Shown: positions 37,384 through 47,846 of the stretch, in pieces
Numbering within the stretch: position 1 is the first letter of the stretch
How the letters are laid out: each line of letters opens with the position of its first letter
Assembly: GCA_946406015.1 (NCBI GenBank)
Contig: CAMJJD010000001.1
Location: forward strand, 96,814 to 160,813
Length of the DNA: 64,000 nucleotides
Reading direction: 5' to 3'
Source of the DNA: an uncultured Bacteroidales bacterium
Lineage (GTDB): Bacteria; Bacteroidota; Bacteroidia; Bacteroidales; P3
Made by a program: the position numbers and the translations under genes
Notes under the pieces: model-generated
What the model saw: the letters and a program-made list of their open reading frames with translations, nothing else
What the model was told of the DNA's origin: nothing
Databases searched by the model: none

Positions 37384-37518
37384 TATGTAGTTATGTAGTA
37401 AAGTAGTTATCGCTTCGCTCGCCCTGCGGGCAGTAGTTAAGACAAATGTTTATGTTGCCTCTTTGCTGCCAACGACAGTATTGCCCTATCTACTTAACTA
37501 CTGTCTACTTAACTACTT
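37384..37518. repeat. Inverted 8-mer arrays (AAGTAGTT) between pyrK and pyrD, gene-less
   Basis: tatgtagttatgtagtaaagtagttat ... tacttaactactgtctacttaactactta. Confidence 0.85.
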
Positions 37519-38298
37519 ATTCTCATACCATTTCTTCATGCTTGTGATGTCGAACACAGGTCCGTCCTTGCAGACGCAGCGGTGTCCTTGGTCGGTGTCG
37601 GTGACGCAGCAGAGGCAGGCGCCGACGCCACATGCCATCATATTCTCGAGCGATACCTCGCAGCGGATGCCGCGTTCAGCCGCCGAGCGGGCCACGGCCT
37701 TCATCATGGGTGTGGGGCCGCAGGTGTAGATGATGTCGTACTGCTCAGCGAAGGCGGGGTTCTCAATTACCAACCCTTTGTGTCCCAGACTTCCGTCGTC
37801 GGTAGAGAGGCACACGGTGCCGTAGGGGCGGAACTCGTCGCGCACGGGGATGAGTTCGGCGGTGCGGCCGCCCAGCAGGATGGTGCAGTCGACACCCTTT
37901 GCTTTCAGCACCTTGGAGAGGTAGAAGAGGGGGGCGATGCCTGCGCCGCCACCCACCAGAAGGGCGCGGCTGGATACCGGCAGGTCGACCGAGAAACCAT
38001 GACCCAGAGGGTAGACGATATTCACGCGGTCGCCTTCGGTGAGTTGGCTCAGCCGGCGCGTGCCCTTGCCCACCACCTGGACGAGCAACGAGAGGGTGCC
38101 GGCGTCGGGGTCGACATCGTGTACCGAGATGGGGCGGCGCAACATCACACCGGGTTCGCCGTCGACCCTCACCTCGACAAATTGTCCTGGAGCCACCGGC
38201 GGCATCGGGCTGAGGTGGCTGTGGCGCAGCACAAGGGTGAAGTAGTGTTCGCCGTGCCGATGCAACGCTAAGAAGCTGAAATCGTGTATTTCTTTCAT
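37513..38298 (-). CDS. pyrK: Dihydroorotate dehydrogenase electron transfer subunit
   Basis: PGQFVEVRVDGEPGVMLRRPISV, LLVGGGAGIAPL, MMACGVGACLCCVTD. Confidence 0.94.
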   Translation of the reverse strand: MKEIHDFSFLALHRHGEHYFTLVLRHSHLSPMPPVAPGQFVEVRVDGEPGVMLRRPISVHDVDPDAGTLSLLVQVVGKGTRRLSQLTEGDRVNIVYPLGHGFSVDLPVSSRALLVGGGAGIAPLFYLSKVLKAKGVDCTILLGGRTAELIPVRDEFRPYGTVCLSTDDGSLGHKGLVIENPAFAEQYDIIYTCGPTPMMKAVARSAAERGIRCEVSLENMMACGVGACLCCVTDTDQGHRCVCKDGPVFDITSMKKWYENK

Positions 38299-38492
38299 AG
38301 TAGTGAGTTACAATAACCGCTGCAAAGATACACATTTTTCCGGTATATTCTCGCATGAATAGAGATAAATCCTTCTATGCGGCTGTCAATCAATTCGGTA
38401 AAACAATAAGTACAAATGAAGGAAAGCCGCCATGAAAAACACTTCCATTTGTTAAAAACTCCTAGGAGTCATCCTTTTTATAAAAAAGTGTG

Positions 38493-38500
38493 TATCTTTG
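38493..38500 (+). promoter_or_regulatory. Bacteroidota-type -7 box (TATCTTTG)
   Basis: TAnnTTTG in the intergenic region upstream of the 2037-aa gene. Confidence 0.4.
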
Positions 38501-38734
38501 TAAAGATTTATTGAATGAAAAAGAAGTATGTGAATCACGGTAAGGCGCTGGTTGATAGTGAGAAATAAGGCTTGTGCAGAAAGTGGTTCAATGCGTATTT
38601 TTTGTATAAAAAAGCGAAATATTTATACATTTTGAGGGCAAAATATGCGCGTGTACATTATAAAATGGGAGGGTGACGCATAAATTTTTAAGAGACAAGA
38701 CAAAATACCATATTTATTAACTAAAAATGTTTTT

Positions 38735-41700
38735 ATGAAAAAGTATTTACAAATGTTCGCCCTGGTGGCTTTGATGGCCATACCGTGGGCAACGAACGCA
38801 CAGTTCTGCACGCCGAGTCCTTCGTCGAAGGACGGCGACGGCGTTACGAACGTTGTGTTCGGAGTGGGCAGCGAGATCGTGAACAGTGCTGTTTCATGGT
38901 CGGCCGCGCCCTATTACATCGACAACAGCAGCATGATAGGTGCTGTCCCCGCAGGCACTACCTGTGAGATGAGCGTCACCTTCGCTACTGGCTACACCTA
39001 TGGCTACATTGTCTGGGTGGATTGGGACGGTGACAGCACGTTCAGCGGTACCGAGGTTGTCTGTGTGGGCACTGCGCCCAACACCAGCCCTGTCACTGTT
39101 GCGGCTGAGTTCGACATCCCCACCACACAGGACACGGGTACCTACCTGATGCGCATCTGCGCGGCCGACAGCTACTTTGACAGCTACACCGGCTCTGTTG
39201 CCTCTGCGGCCGGTGCCAATCCCTGCGCTAGCTATAGCTGGGGTGTGGCTCTGGATTACACATTGCGTGTGCTGGAGGCACCCAGTTGTGTCCGTCCTGA
39301 GAGCTACAGCATCAGCGGTATCACCAGCGACGGTGCCACGCTCAACTTGGTTGACAACTTGAACACCGGTGCTTCCTACAGCATTGAATACTGGAAGGCT
39401 GGCAGCGACGACACCAACACCGTCACCGCTACTACCACCAGTTACACCTTCACAGGCTTGGATGCCAACAGTCTTTACTACTTCGCTGTGAAGGCCGTCT
39501 GCTCGGCCAGCGACGAATCTCTGCCTCTCAACGGGAGCTTCGCCACCGCCTGTGGCGGCTCGACCTGCGACCTCACAGTCAGAACGTGGGGCGAATACAG
39601 CGGCAGTTACTATTCGCCCACCGTCACTCTCTACCAAAACGGCAGAGAACTGGCCTCGGTGTGCAATACAACCGAGACGGTGTCTGTCTGCTCGACCGAC
39701 ACAGTTATCGTCATCTATACCGACGCCAGCTATAGCTGGGCCACCCGCAACGTCTCCATCACCGACGGTGGCGGCACTTCGCTCTTCGACGGTCCGTCGA
39801 CCAACTACTCGACTGGCGACACGATGATGCGTATCGCCACCCCTTGCCCCTCCTGCATCCCTCCGACGGCACTCACTGTGTTGCCCGACTCGAATGAGAT
39901 TACCTTCTCGTGGAGCCCTCGCAGCGGTGCCTCGCAGTTTATCGTCTATCTGAACGACAATATTGTCAACGACAATGTGTCCGACACCTTCTATGTCTTC
40001 TCCGGCCTCACCGCCAACACGCCCTACACGGTGAAGGTGCAGAGCGTCTGCTCCTACGACGACAGCTCCTCCATCGTCAGCCTCAGCACCCGCACGGCCT
40101 GCGGCCAGATTACGCTTCCCTACTTTGTCGACTTCGAGGATGCCGCCTACAACGGTGCCTGGTATCCCTGCTGGGACAGCACCATCCACGCCGGCTCCGA
40201 CCCGAGTGTGAACAATGTGCGCAACCACACCGCCGGCGGCCAGTATGGCATGTACCTGCAGGCCACGAGCTCGCAGAATTACAACCTGGTGGTGAGCCCG
40301 CAGATTCCTACTGCCGGCAACAACATCTACGTGCGTTTCTGGGCCTACCGCAACAACGGCTGGATCAAAGCCGGTGTGATGACCAATCCCCACGACACTT
40401 CCACCTTCATCCCGATGGTGAACATCGAGAGCGCCAGCGGTTGGAACGAATATGAGTTCCGCACCGACACCCTCGACGCCAACGCCACCTACTATGTCGC
40501 TTGGCTGGCCTATTCAACGGTGAGCTACAGCACGACCCAGATTGGTGAGATCGACGACATATATATCAGCGAAGCCCCCTCGTGCGCCCGCGTGCCCGTG
40601 GTGAGCATCGACACCACCACTTCCGATGCCATCACCCTGAGCTGGGCCGACAACGGAAGCAACAGCTACACTGTGTACTACTGGGTCACCGGCTCGACCG
40701 ACACCCTCAGCGTCATGGTCTCCGACACCGTCGCCACGTTGAACAACCTCGAGTCACTGACGGGCTATAGCCTGTATGTGGTGGCCAACTGCTCGGGCGG
40801 CGACGCCGAACCCTCGCCGGTGTACAGCGCCGCCACCACCTGCGCGGCTTCGACCTGCAATCTGACGGCCTATGTCACCGACAGCTATGACGATAGCTGG
40901 AACGGCTGCGGCATCAATATCGTACAGGCGGGTGTCGTCGTTGGCACAATTGAATGTCCCAGCGGTCAGAGCGGCTCCTCGTTCACCTATGAGGTCTGCT
41001 CGTCGGCTCCCGTGAAGTTCACCTTCGTCCGCGGCAGTTACCCCAACGAGCTGGGTGGCTACATCCAGGACGGCGGTGGCAACACGGTGTATACTATCAG
41101 CAGCATGGGTAGCTACTACACCGGCGACAGCCTGGGTTATGTGGCTGTTCCCTGCCCCAACTGCGTGCCTCCCACCAGCGTCTATCTGAGCGACACCACC
41201 GCCTCAGGCGTCACCATCCACTGGACCGCCCAGGCAGGTCAGTCCGCATGGATTGTCCGCGTCGACAGCACTGACATCAATGTCACCGACACCTTCTACA
41301 CGGTCAGCACTCTGGCCGAGCGTACGGCCCACACCGTCAGCGTGGCCACCGACTGCTCCGGAGACACCTCCGCCTTCGTCACCCTGCCCTTCGTCACCGG
41401 TTGCACTGGTGGCGAGTGCGAACTGTCTGTCTCCTCGACCAACGACTACCTCTCCTATGGTTCTTACTATAGCGACTATAGTCCCGCCCTGCGCATTGAG
41501 CAAAATGGTTCCGTGCTGGCCACCGTGCAGAGCACGACCGACGAAATCAGCGTGTGCGCGGGCATGCCTGTCGTGATAATCCTTGAGAACGCTGGCGAAT
41601 CGTGGGTGAACCCCACCGCTACCGTCATCAACGGCGGCGACGAGGTGCTCTTCAACGGCGCGACGAGCAGCTATTCGACCGGCGACACGCTGGTTTCTGT

Positions 41701-44700
41701 GGCCAACGCCTGCCCCAGCTGCTTGAAGCCGACGGTGCAGATTTCGACCGTCGACTCGAACTCGCTGACCTTCACTTGGACGGTGGAGGGCGGCGCCAGC
41801 TACCTCGTGTCGTTCGACGGCGGTGCCTATGTGGCCAATACCACTGGCATCTATACTGCCTACGGCCTCGCTCCCAACACGCTTCACACCTTCGCCGTGA
41901 AGGCTATCTGCTCGGTGGGCGACACCTCGAATCCGCGCGAGCTCAGTGTGAAGACCGCCTGCGGCGAGATGGCCATCCCCTACATCGAGAGCTTCGAAGG
42001 CGATGCCATGGGCGATGTGCCTTCGTGCTGGACGGTGGTGAGCGCCGGAGCCAACGGCTATCCTATGGTTGACGACGACGGCCACACTGGCAGTCAGAGC
42101 TTGACCTTCGTAAGCAACACCAACAACACCGCCATGATTGCCGGTAGCCGTATCCCGCTGCCGGGCGACTCCATCAAGGTGAGCTTCTGGGCCTACAAAG
42201 ACTATGGCACCGGCACCCTTGAGGCTGGTATGATGACCAACCCCTATGTCGACTCCTCCTTCATCAGCTTGGTCACCGTCACCGCCGACACCTATACGCT
42301 GTACGAGTTCAACACCAATACGCTGAGCCACGATTCGACCTACTACCTGGCCTTCCGTTATGCTTACAACTACGACTACTACTATGCCAAGGTTGACGAC
42401 ATCAACATCACCCTCGACGAGGGTTGCATGACGCCGACCAACGTCACCGCCACTCCCGACAGCATCTATCCCAATATCGATGTTGCCTGGAGCAGCACCG
42501 GCTCGGTGACTTCCTTCGTGGTGCAGTACCGCATCTCGGGTTCGGACACCTGGAGTGCTCCGCAGACCACCAGCACCACCAGCAAGCTGCTCGCCGGTCT
42601 GAGCTATTCGACCGCCTATGAGATCCGTGTGGGTCAGGTGTGCGGTAACGATACGCTGTGGGCTGCTTCCGTCGTGACCACCACCGTCTGTGGTCTCACC
42701 CCGCTGCCTTACCTGGAGAACTTCGTCAGCGCCGACGGCACGCTGCCTCCCTGCTGGAACTACACTGCCCCGACCTACTTCCATTGGAACCGTTGGACCA
42801 CTCATGCTGAATATAGTGGTGACGGCGAGATGATGGTCGGCAGCGGCTCGGCCGGCGAGGCCGCCATCCTTCCCACGTTCTATGCTCCTATCGTCAAACT
42901 TGAGATTTCGTTCGACGCCAAGCTGGGCAACGTCAGCGAAGGCGACGGCATCATGATGGGCGCCTACAACGAAAGCACCGGCACGGTGGAATGGCTCGAC
43001 ACTCTGACCAATCCCGGCCAGAGCCGTGAGAACTTTGTCCGCTTCACTTACAACTACCTCAACTATTCGGGTAGCGGTACGCGCATCGCCGTGGGTCACA
43101 GCCATAACAACTCTGGCGACTGGGGCTTCGCCATGGACAGCATCGTCGTCATCGAACTGGCCACCTGCAATCCGCCGGAGAACGTGACGGCTCACAACAC
43201 GATGTATCCCAACACGGCCGACGATGTGTTCTTCACATGGACGGTCTCTGGCACCGGCACAGAAATACCTAGCCAGTGGCAGCTCTACATCGACACCATC
43301 ACCTCGACCGACATTATTGACAGCGTGCCCGAGAGCCAGCTGATCACCGTCGACACCAACTATTACATGCCTCCCGTCAACATGCTGGCCGAAGGCGCCC
43401 ACTACCGCTTCTTCGTCCGCAGCGTTTGTGGCCCCGCTTCCCACAGCAACTGGGTGGAACTGCAGGGCGGTTTCGCTACCGACGAGTTCTGGATGTCCAA
43501 TACGGGCGTTGCCGACACCATCATCGGATGTGACTTCATCATCTACGACAACGGCGGTCCTGTGGCAGGCTATCTGCACAACAGTAACTCGGCCCTCGTC
43601 ATCCAGGCTGGTGAAGCCGGCCGTGAGTTGCAGCTGCAGGGCGGTTTCTTCAGCCACGGTGCCGACGCCAACAGCTTCACCGTCTATGACGGTATCGGAG
43701 TGGGCGGAACGGTGCTCTACAGCCGTAATGTCACCAACATGACCGAGACCATCGACAGCGTGCTGGCCACCTCGACCACCGGCGCTATGACCATCACTTT
43801 CACCTCCGGCTACTATGCCGCTCTCGGTTACGAGCTCTACATCCACTGTGTGGGTGATGCTTCGTGCCTGCGTCCTACCAACCTGCAGGTGGAGATGATT
43901 GGCGACGGCGAGGCCCTCGCTACTTGGGATTCCACGGGCGCCAGCCTCTACCGCGTCTACCACCACACCAGCGGCGACAGCGTCTGGAACATGAACCCCA
44001 CCTACACCAACAGCATCACGCTCACCGGCCTGCCCGCCGACGTGACCTACGACTTCTATGTTGTGGGCTACTGCAGCGCCACCGACACTTCGGCTCCCAG
44101 TATCATCCGTCACTTCAGCACCCATTGGGAGGCTCCGTGCGAGGCCGTCTCCAACGTGCAGGCAAGCAGTGTCCAGCAGAACACCGCCACCCTCACCTGG
44201 ACCAGTACCGGTACTCAGTGGCAAGTCGCCCTCGTGGGTGGCTCTACGGCTACTGCGACCACCAACTCCTACACCTTCACGGGCTTGACGGCCAACACCG
44301 AGTACAAGGCGGTCGTGCGTAACGTGTGCGACGCTTCCACTGGCCGTTATTCGGAATGGAGCGACACCGTCACCTTCGTCACGCTGCCCGTCACCTACAC
44401 CATCACTGTGGCTTCGAACAACGACGCTTGGGGCACGGTGACCGGTGGCGGCACCTATACCGAAGGTGATACCGTTGAGCTTGTTGCCACCCCCAACGAA
44501 GGCTACCGCTTTGTCAGCTGGCAGGACGGCAACTCCCACGCCACCCGTACCATCACGGTTGTCGGCGATGCCACCTACACTGCCACCTTCGCAGCGCAGA
44601 ACGGTATCGACGACGTGCAGAGCGCCAATGTGACCCTCTTCCCGAACCCCGCCAGCGCTGCGGTAACCATCCGTGGCTTGGAGGGCGAGTGCGTGGTCAC

Positions 44701-44848
44701 GGTGGTCGACCTCAACGGCCGCGAGGTCTACAAAGCCAACGCCAACAATACTCTCACGATCGACCTTACGGGCTATGCCAAGGGCGCCTACATCGTCCGC
44801 ATCACGGGCGAACGCACCACAGCTATCCGCAAGCTCGTTGTGAAGTAA
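38735..44848 (+). CDS. 2037-aa multidomain surface protein (GEVED-like, multiple Fn3-like modules, InlB-B-like repeat, T9SS type A sorting domain)
   Basis: Signal peptide; WVDWDGDSTFSGTEVV; repeated Fn3-like segments; ITVASNNDAWGTVTGGGTYTEGDTVELVATPNEGYRFVSWQDG; C-term NVTLFPNPASAAVTIRGLEG...KGAYIVRITGERTTAIRKLVVK. Confidence 0.9.
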   Translation: MKKYLQMFALVALMAIPWATNAQFCTPSPSSKDGDGVTNVVFGVGSEIVNSAVSWSAAPYYIDNSSMIGAVPAGTTCEMSVTFATGYTYGYIVWVDWDGDSTFSGTEVVCVGTAPNTSPVTVAAEFDIPTTQDTGTYLMRICAADSYFDSYTGSVASAAGANPCASYSWGVALDYTLRVLEAPSCVRPESYSISGITSDGATLNLVDNLNTGASYSIEYWKAGSDDTNTVTATTTSYTFTGLDANSLYYFAVKAVCSASDESLPLNGSFATACGGSTCDLTVRTWGEYSGSYYSPTVTLYQNGRELASVCNTTETVSVCSTDTVIVIYTDASYSWATRNVSITDGGGTSLFDGPSTNYSTGDTMMRIATPCPSCIPPTALTVLPDSNEITFSWSPRSGASQFIVYLNDNIVNDNVSDTFYVFSGLTANTPYTVKVQSVCSYDDSSSIVSLSTRTACGQITLPYFVDFEDAAYNGAWYPCWDSTIHAGSDPSVNNVRNHTAGGQYGMYLQATSSQNYNLVVSPQIPTAGNNIYVRFWAYRNNGWIKAGVMTNPHDTSTFIPMVNIESASGWNEYEFRTDTLDANATYYVAWLAYSTVSYSTTQIGEIDDIYISEAPSCARVPVVSIDTTTSDAITLSWADNGSNSYTVYYWVTGSTDTLSVMVSDTVATLNNLESLTGYSLYVVANCSGGDAEPSPVYSAATTCAASTCNLTAYVTDSYDDSWNGCGINIVQAGVVVGTIECPSGQSGSSFTYEVCSSAPVKFTFVRGSYPNELGGYIQDGGGNTVYTISSMGSYYTGDSLGYVAVPCPNCVPPTSVYLSDTTASGVTIHWTAQAGQSAWIVRVDSTDINVTDTFYTVSTLAERTAHTVSVATDCSGDTSAFVTLPFVTGCTGGECELSVSSTNDYLSYGSYYSDYSPALRIEQNGSVLATVQSTTDEISVCAGMPVVIILENAGESWVNPTATVINGGDEVLFNGATSSYSTGDTLVSVANACPSCLKPTVQISTVDSNSLTFTWTVEGGASYLVSFDGGAYVANTTGIYTAYGLAPNTLHTFAVKAICSVGDTSNPRELSVKTACGEMAIPYIESFEGDAMGDVPSCWTVVSAGANGYPMVDDDGHTGSQSLTFVSNTNNTAMIAGSRIPLPGDSIKVSFWAYKDYGTGTLEAGMMTNPYVDSSFISLVTVTADTYTLYEFNTNTLSHDSTYYLAFRYAYNYDYYYAKVDDINITLDEGCMTPTNVTATPDSIYPNIDVAWSSTGSVTSFVVQYRISGSDTWSAPQTTSTTSKLLAGLSYSTAYEIRVGQVCGNDTLWAASVVTTTVCGLTPLPYLENFVSADGTLPPCWNYTAPTYFHWNRWTTHAEYSGDGEMMVGSGSAGEAAILPTFYAPIVKLEISFDAKLGNVSEGDGIMMGAYNESTGTVEWLDTLTNPGQSRENFVRFTYNYLNYSGSGTRIAVGHSHNNSGDWGFAMDSIVVIELATCNPPENVTAHNTMYPNTADDVFFTWTVSGTGTEIPSQWQLYIDTITSTDIIDSVPESQLITVDTNYYMPPVNMLAEGAHYRFFVRSVCGPASHSNWVELQGGFATDEFWMSNTGVADTIIGCDFIIYDNGGPVAGYLHNSNSALVIQAGEAGRELQLQGGFFSHGADANSFTVYDGIGVGGTVLYSRNVTNMTETIDSVLATSTTGAMTITFTSGYYAALGYELYIHCVGDASCLRPTNLQVEMIGDGEALATWDSTGASLYRVYHHTSGDSVWNMNPTYTNSITLTGLPADVTYDFYVVGYCSATDTSAPSIIRHFSTHWEAPCEAVSNVQASSVQQNTATLTWTSTGTQWQVALVGGSTATATTNSYTFTGLTANTEYKAVVRNVCDASTGRYSEWSDTVTFVTLPVTYTITVASNNDAWGTVTGGGTYTEGDTVELVATPNEGYRFVSWQDGNSHATRTITVVGDATYTATFAAQNGIDDVQSANVTLFPNPASAAVTIRGLEGECVVTVVDLNGREVYKANANNTLTIDLTGYAKGAYIVRITGERTTAIRKLVVK

Positions 44849-44867
44849 TACTAACACTACTCAACAA

Positions 44868-44900
44868 AGAAAGGCGCCTCGTCAGGGGCGCCTTTCTTTA
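44868..44900 (+). terminator. Rho-independent terminator
   Basis: aaaggcgcctcgtcaggggcgcctttctttatt. Confidence 0.8.
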
Positions 44901-44920
44901 TTATAGAATATAGGGTTGAA

Positions 44921-46228
44921 TTAGAAGCCGGGTTTGCCGAGAAGGTGGAACATGTTGCGTTTGTAGGCCTCCACACCTGGCTGGTCGAAGGGGTTGATGC
45001 CGAGGGTATAGCCGCTCACGCCGCAGGCAAACTCAAAGAAGTAGATGAGCTGTCCCAAGGTGTACTCGTCAATCTTGTCAACGGTGAGTTCCACTACGGG
45101 GACGCCGCCATCGACATGAGCCTGGATGGAGCCTTCGGCGGCACAGGCGTTGATTTCTGTCAGACTCTTGCTGGTGAGGTAGTTGATGCCGTCGAGGTTG
45201 CGCTCGTCGGTGGGCACAGGAACCGTGGAGTTCGGCTTCTGTACGCGCAGCATGGTCTCCATCATCAGGCGTTCGCCATCCTGGACATACTGTCCCATGG
45301 AGTGCAGGTCGGTGGTGATGCTCAGGCTGTGGGGTAGCAGACCTTTGTGCTCCTTGCCTTCGCTCTCGCCGTAGAGCTGTTTCCACCATTCGGCCAGATA
45401 GCGCAGGTTGGGCAGGCAGCTCACCAGCATCTCCACCTTGATTCCGCGGCGGTAGAGGGCGTTACGTACAGCGGCATACATCAGGGCGGGGTTGTCTTCC
45501 AGCGTGTTGTTGTTTTGGCAGACGGCACGCATGTCGCGGGCGCCTTGAAGCATACGGTCGATGTCGTAGCCGGCCATGGCGATAGGCAGCAGTCCTACTG
45601 GAGTGAGCACCGAGTAGCGGCCTCCTACGTTGTCGGGAATGACATAGGCGGGATAGCCCTCTTGCTGCGCAATGTCGTGCAGCGCACCGCGACGGGCGTC
45701 GGTGATGGCCACGATGCGTTGCGAGGCCTCGGCCTTGCCGTACTTCTTTTCAAGGTGAGCCTTGACAATACGGAAGGCTACGGCGGGCTCGGTCGTGGTG
45801 CCGCTCTTCGAGATGACGCAGACGCTGTAGTCCTCGCGGTCCAAGAGCGTCAGCAGCTGGCTGTAATAGTCTTCGCCGAGGGTGTGTCCGGCATAGACGA
45901 TGTAAGGCTTCTCCCCTCGCACCATGGAGGCAAACTCCGACTGCAGGGCTTCAATGACCATGCGGGCACCCAGGTAGGAACCTCCGATGCCGACAACCAC
46001 GAGTAACCGGCTTTTGGCACTCAGGCGTGCTACATCCGCTTTTAAGCGAGCAAGCATGTCGGCATCGATTTCCTCCGGGAGGTTCACCCAACCGAGGAAG
46101 TCGTTCCCGGCAGCGTCACCTTTCAGCAGGTGCTCCCGAGCAGCCACTACGTCGGGCAGCATACGCTGCAGATCTTCTTTCGAGAGATGGTTGAGAACGT
46201 GCTCAACATTCACTTTCAGAGTATTCAT
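44921..46228 (-). CDS. pgi: Glucose-6-phosphate isomerase
   Basis: VVGIGGSYLGARMVIEAL, VISKSGTTTEPAVAFRI, MYAAVRNALYRRG. Confidence 0.94.
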   Translation of the reverse strand: MNTLKVNVEHVLNHLSKEDLQRMLPDVVAAREHLLKGDAAGNDFLGWVNLPEEIDADMLARLKADVARLSAKSRLLVVVGIGGSYLGARMVIEALQSEFASMVRGEKPYIVYAGHTLGEDYYSQLLTLLDREDYSVCVISKSGTTTEPAVAFRIVKAHLEKKYGKAEASQRIVAITDARRGALHDIAQQEGYPAYVIPDNVGGRYSVLTPVGLLPIAMAGYDIDRMLQGARDMRAVCQNNNTLEDNPALMYAAVRNALYRRGIKVEMLVSCLPNLRYLAEWWKQLYGESEGKEHKGLLPHSLSITTDLHSMGQYVQDGERLMMETMLRVQKPNSTVPVPTDERNLDGINYLTSKSLTEINACAAEGSIQAHVDGGVPVVELTVDKIDEYTLGQLIYFFEFACGVSGYTLGINPFDQPGVEAYKRNMFHLLGKPGF

Positions 46229-46373
46229 TTTTGAATGGTTTTGTTGATAAATTGTTCATTTGTATTAGCGAAAAATGGGCGTTTTGGAAAATATTTTCAC
46301 ATGTAACTCCAACATTTTCGACACTTTAACGAAATAATAAAAAAAATATTTTTCATAATCGAAAAAATATATG

Positions 46374-46381
46374 TATTTTTG
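46374..46381 (+). promoter_or_regulatory. Bacteroidota-type -7 box (TATTTTTG)
   Basis: TAnnTTTG upstream of OmpA-family gene. Confidence 0.5.
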
Positions 46382-46453
46382 CACCAAATTATGAGCAGAT
46401 AAAGCACTTAGGTAACAAATAAAGAATATTAACAATTTAAAATCATTAATGAT

Positions 46454-47734
46454 ATGCTGAAAAAATTAATCAAGATGGGCGTTGTGATGTCGCTTTTGGT
46501 GACTTCCGTTAGCGCCTTTGCACAGAACAACGACTACCCTCGTTACAGCTTCGGCAGTAACTGGGCACTCGGTGGTGCTATCGACTATGACTGGGAGGCT
46601 CAGCAGCATGGTGCCAGCCATCCTGATGGTATGTGGAGAAGGTCGACCAACGTTGGTTTCGACATCTTCGGTATGAAGAAATTCCACCACGCCTTCGACC
46701 TCCGTATCCGCGCTCACGTCCCCACCCTGTGGCGTGGTCTGCAGGACCAGCCCGTTGATGGTCAGAGCTACTACATGGCCCGCTATACCACCCTTACCGG
46801 TGAGTTGATGTGGTCCATCAGCAACGCCATCCATGGCTACGATCCCGAGCGTCGCTGGAGCGCCCCCTACCTCTTCGTGGGTGCTGGTGCCGCCATTGCC
46901 AATGCTTTCATTGACAAGGACCAGTTCGACGGTACTCACTATGCCGAGAAGGACATGGGTCATGTCATGCCCGTGCTGACCGCCGGTATCGGTGCCAGCT
47001 GGCAGTTCACCGAAAAGAGCTCCCTGTTCGTCGAACTCGAGCTCAACGGTAACGACATCCCCAACATCTTCCGTCAGAATTTGAGCGACCTCAGCATGAT
47101 TCACGCCGATGCCCGTCTGGGTTACTTCTACAACTTCGGTCTGACCGAGGCTGACCAGGCCATCGCTTCGCAGAAGAGCATGCTCACTCAGGACAACTTC
47201 GGCGCCCTCAACAGCCAGGTTGCCGCCCTCGAGCAGCAGGTTGCCAACGACCGCAACAACGAGAAGAAACTCCAGAACCGTATCGCCGAGCTCGAGAAAC
47301 AGCTCGCCGACGCTCTTGCCAACCAGGGCAACAAAGTCAACAGCGCCGCTGCCGACAGCCTCCAGAACATCATCAACCAGATCAAGGCCGACCAGCTCAA
47401 CTACTACGCCATGCCCTTCTCGGTGCAGTACGGTGTTGACGAGTGGCAGGTCAGCGACGAGGAGATGGACAAGGTCAAAGCCGTCGCCCGCGTGATGAAA
47501 GACAACTCGAACATCAAGATCATGTGCGTCGGTTTCGCCGACTACACTGGCAGCGATGCCTACAACATGAAGCTCTCCGAGCGTCGTGCCAACGAGGTCA
47601 AACGCCTCCTCACCAAGAAGTATGGTATCGACGAGGACCGCATCGAAGTCGACTTCAAGGGTAAGAGCGCTCCCTTCGGCGATGTGCAGTATGCCATCAA
47701 CCGTCGCGTCAGCTTCTACCGCGTGATTGAATAG
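46454..47734 (+). CDS. OmpA family protein
   Basis: Signal peptide; beta-barrel-like N-half; coiled coil; C-term VGFADYTGSDAYNMKLSERRANEVKRLLTKKYGIDEDRIEVDFKG. Confidence 0.92.
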   Translation: MLKKLIKMGVVMSLLVTSVSAFAQNNDYPRYSFGSNWALGGAIDYDWEAQQHGASHPDGMWRRSTNVGFDIFGMKKFHHAFDLRIRAHVPTLWRGLQDQPVDGQSYYMARYTTLTGELMWSISNAIHGYDPERRWSAPYLFVGAGAAIANAFIDKDQFDGTHYAEKDMGHVMPVLTAGIGASWQFTEKSSLFVELELNGNDIPNIFRQNLSDLSMIHADARLGYFYNFGLTEADQAIASQKSMLTQDNFGALNSQVAALEQQVANDRNNEKKLQNRIAELEKQLADALANQGNKVNSAAADSLQNIINQIKADQLNYYAMPFSVQYGVDEWQVSDEEMDKVKAVARVMKDNSNIKIMCVGFADYTGSDAYNMKLSERRANEVKRLLTKKYGIDEDRIEVDFKGKSAPFGDVQYAINRRVSFYRVIE

Positions 47735-47756
47735 TCCATTCGACTATCGTAATTGA

Positions 47757-47790
47757 AGAGGGCTTCTCGAAAGAGAAGCCCTCTTATTTT
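47757..47790 (+). terminator. Rho-independent terminator
   Basis: agagggcttctc-gaaa-gagaagccctct then T-rich. Confidence 0.85.
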
Positions 47791-47816
47791 ATATATATGT
47801 ATTACTATGTTTGGAA

Positions 47817-47841
47817 GGACGTGTCGTGTTACGTCTCTACA
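47817..47841. repeat. Degenerate REP-like palindrome related to 19380-19404
   Basis: Reverse complement TGTAGAGACGTAACACGACACGTCC, 17/25 match to the 19380 copy. Confidence 0.5.
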
Positions 47842-47846
47842 TTGTG

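Noticed and set aside
41204-44857. 1217-aa minus-strand ORF opposite the giant surface protein (also 38894..40393)
   Set aside because: Antisense shadow of a GC-rich, repetitive gene; no signal peptide or motif, Val/Gly/His/Arg-rich.
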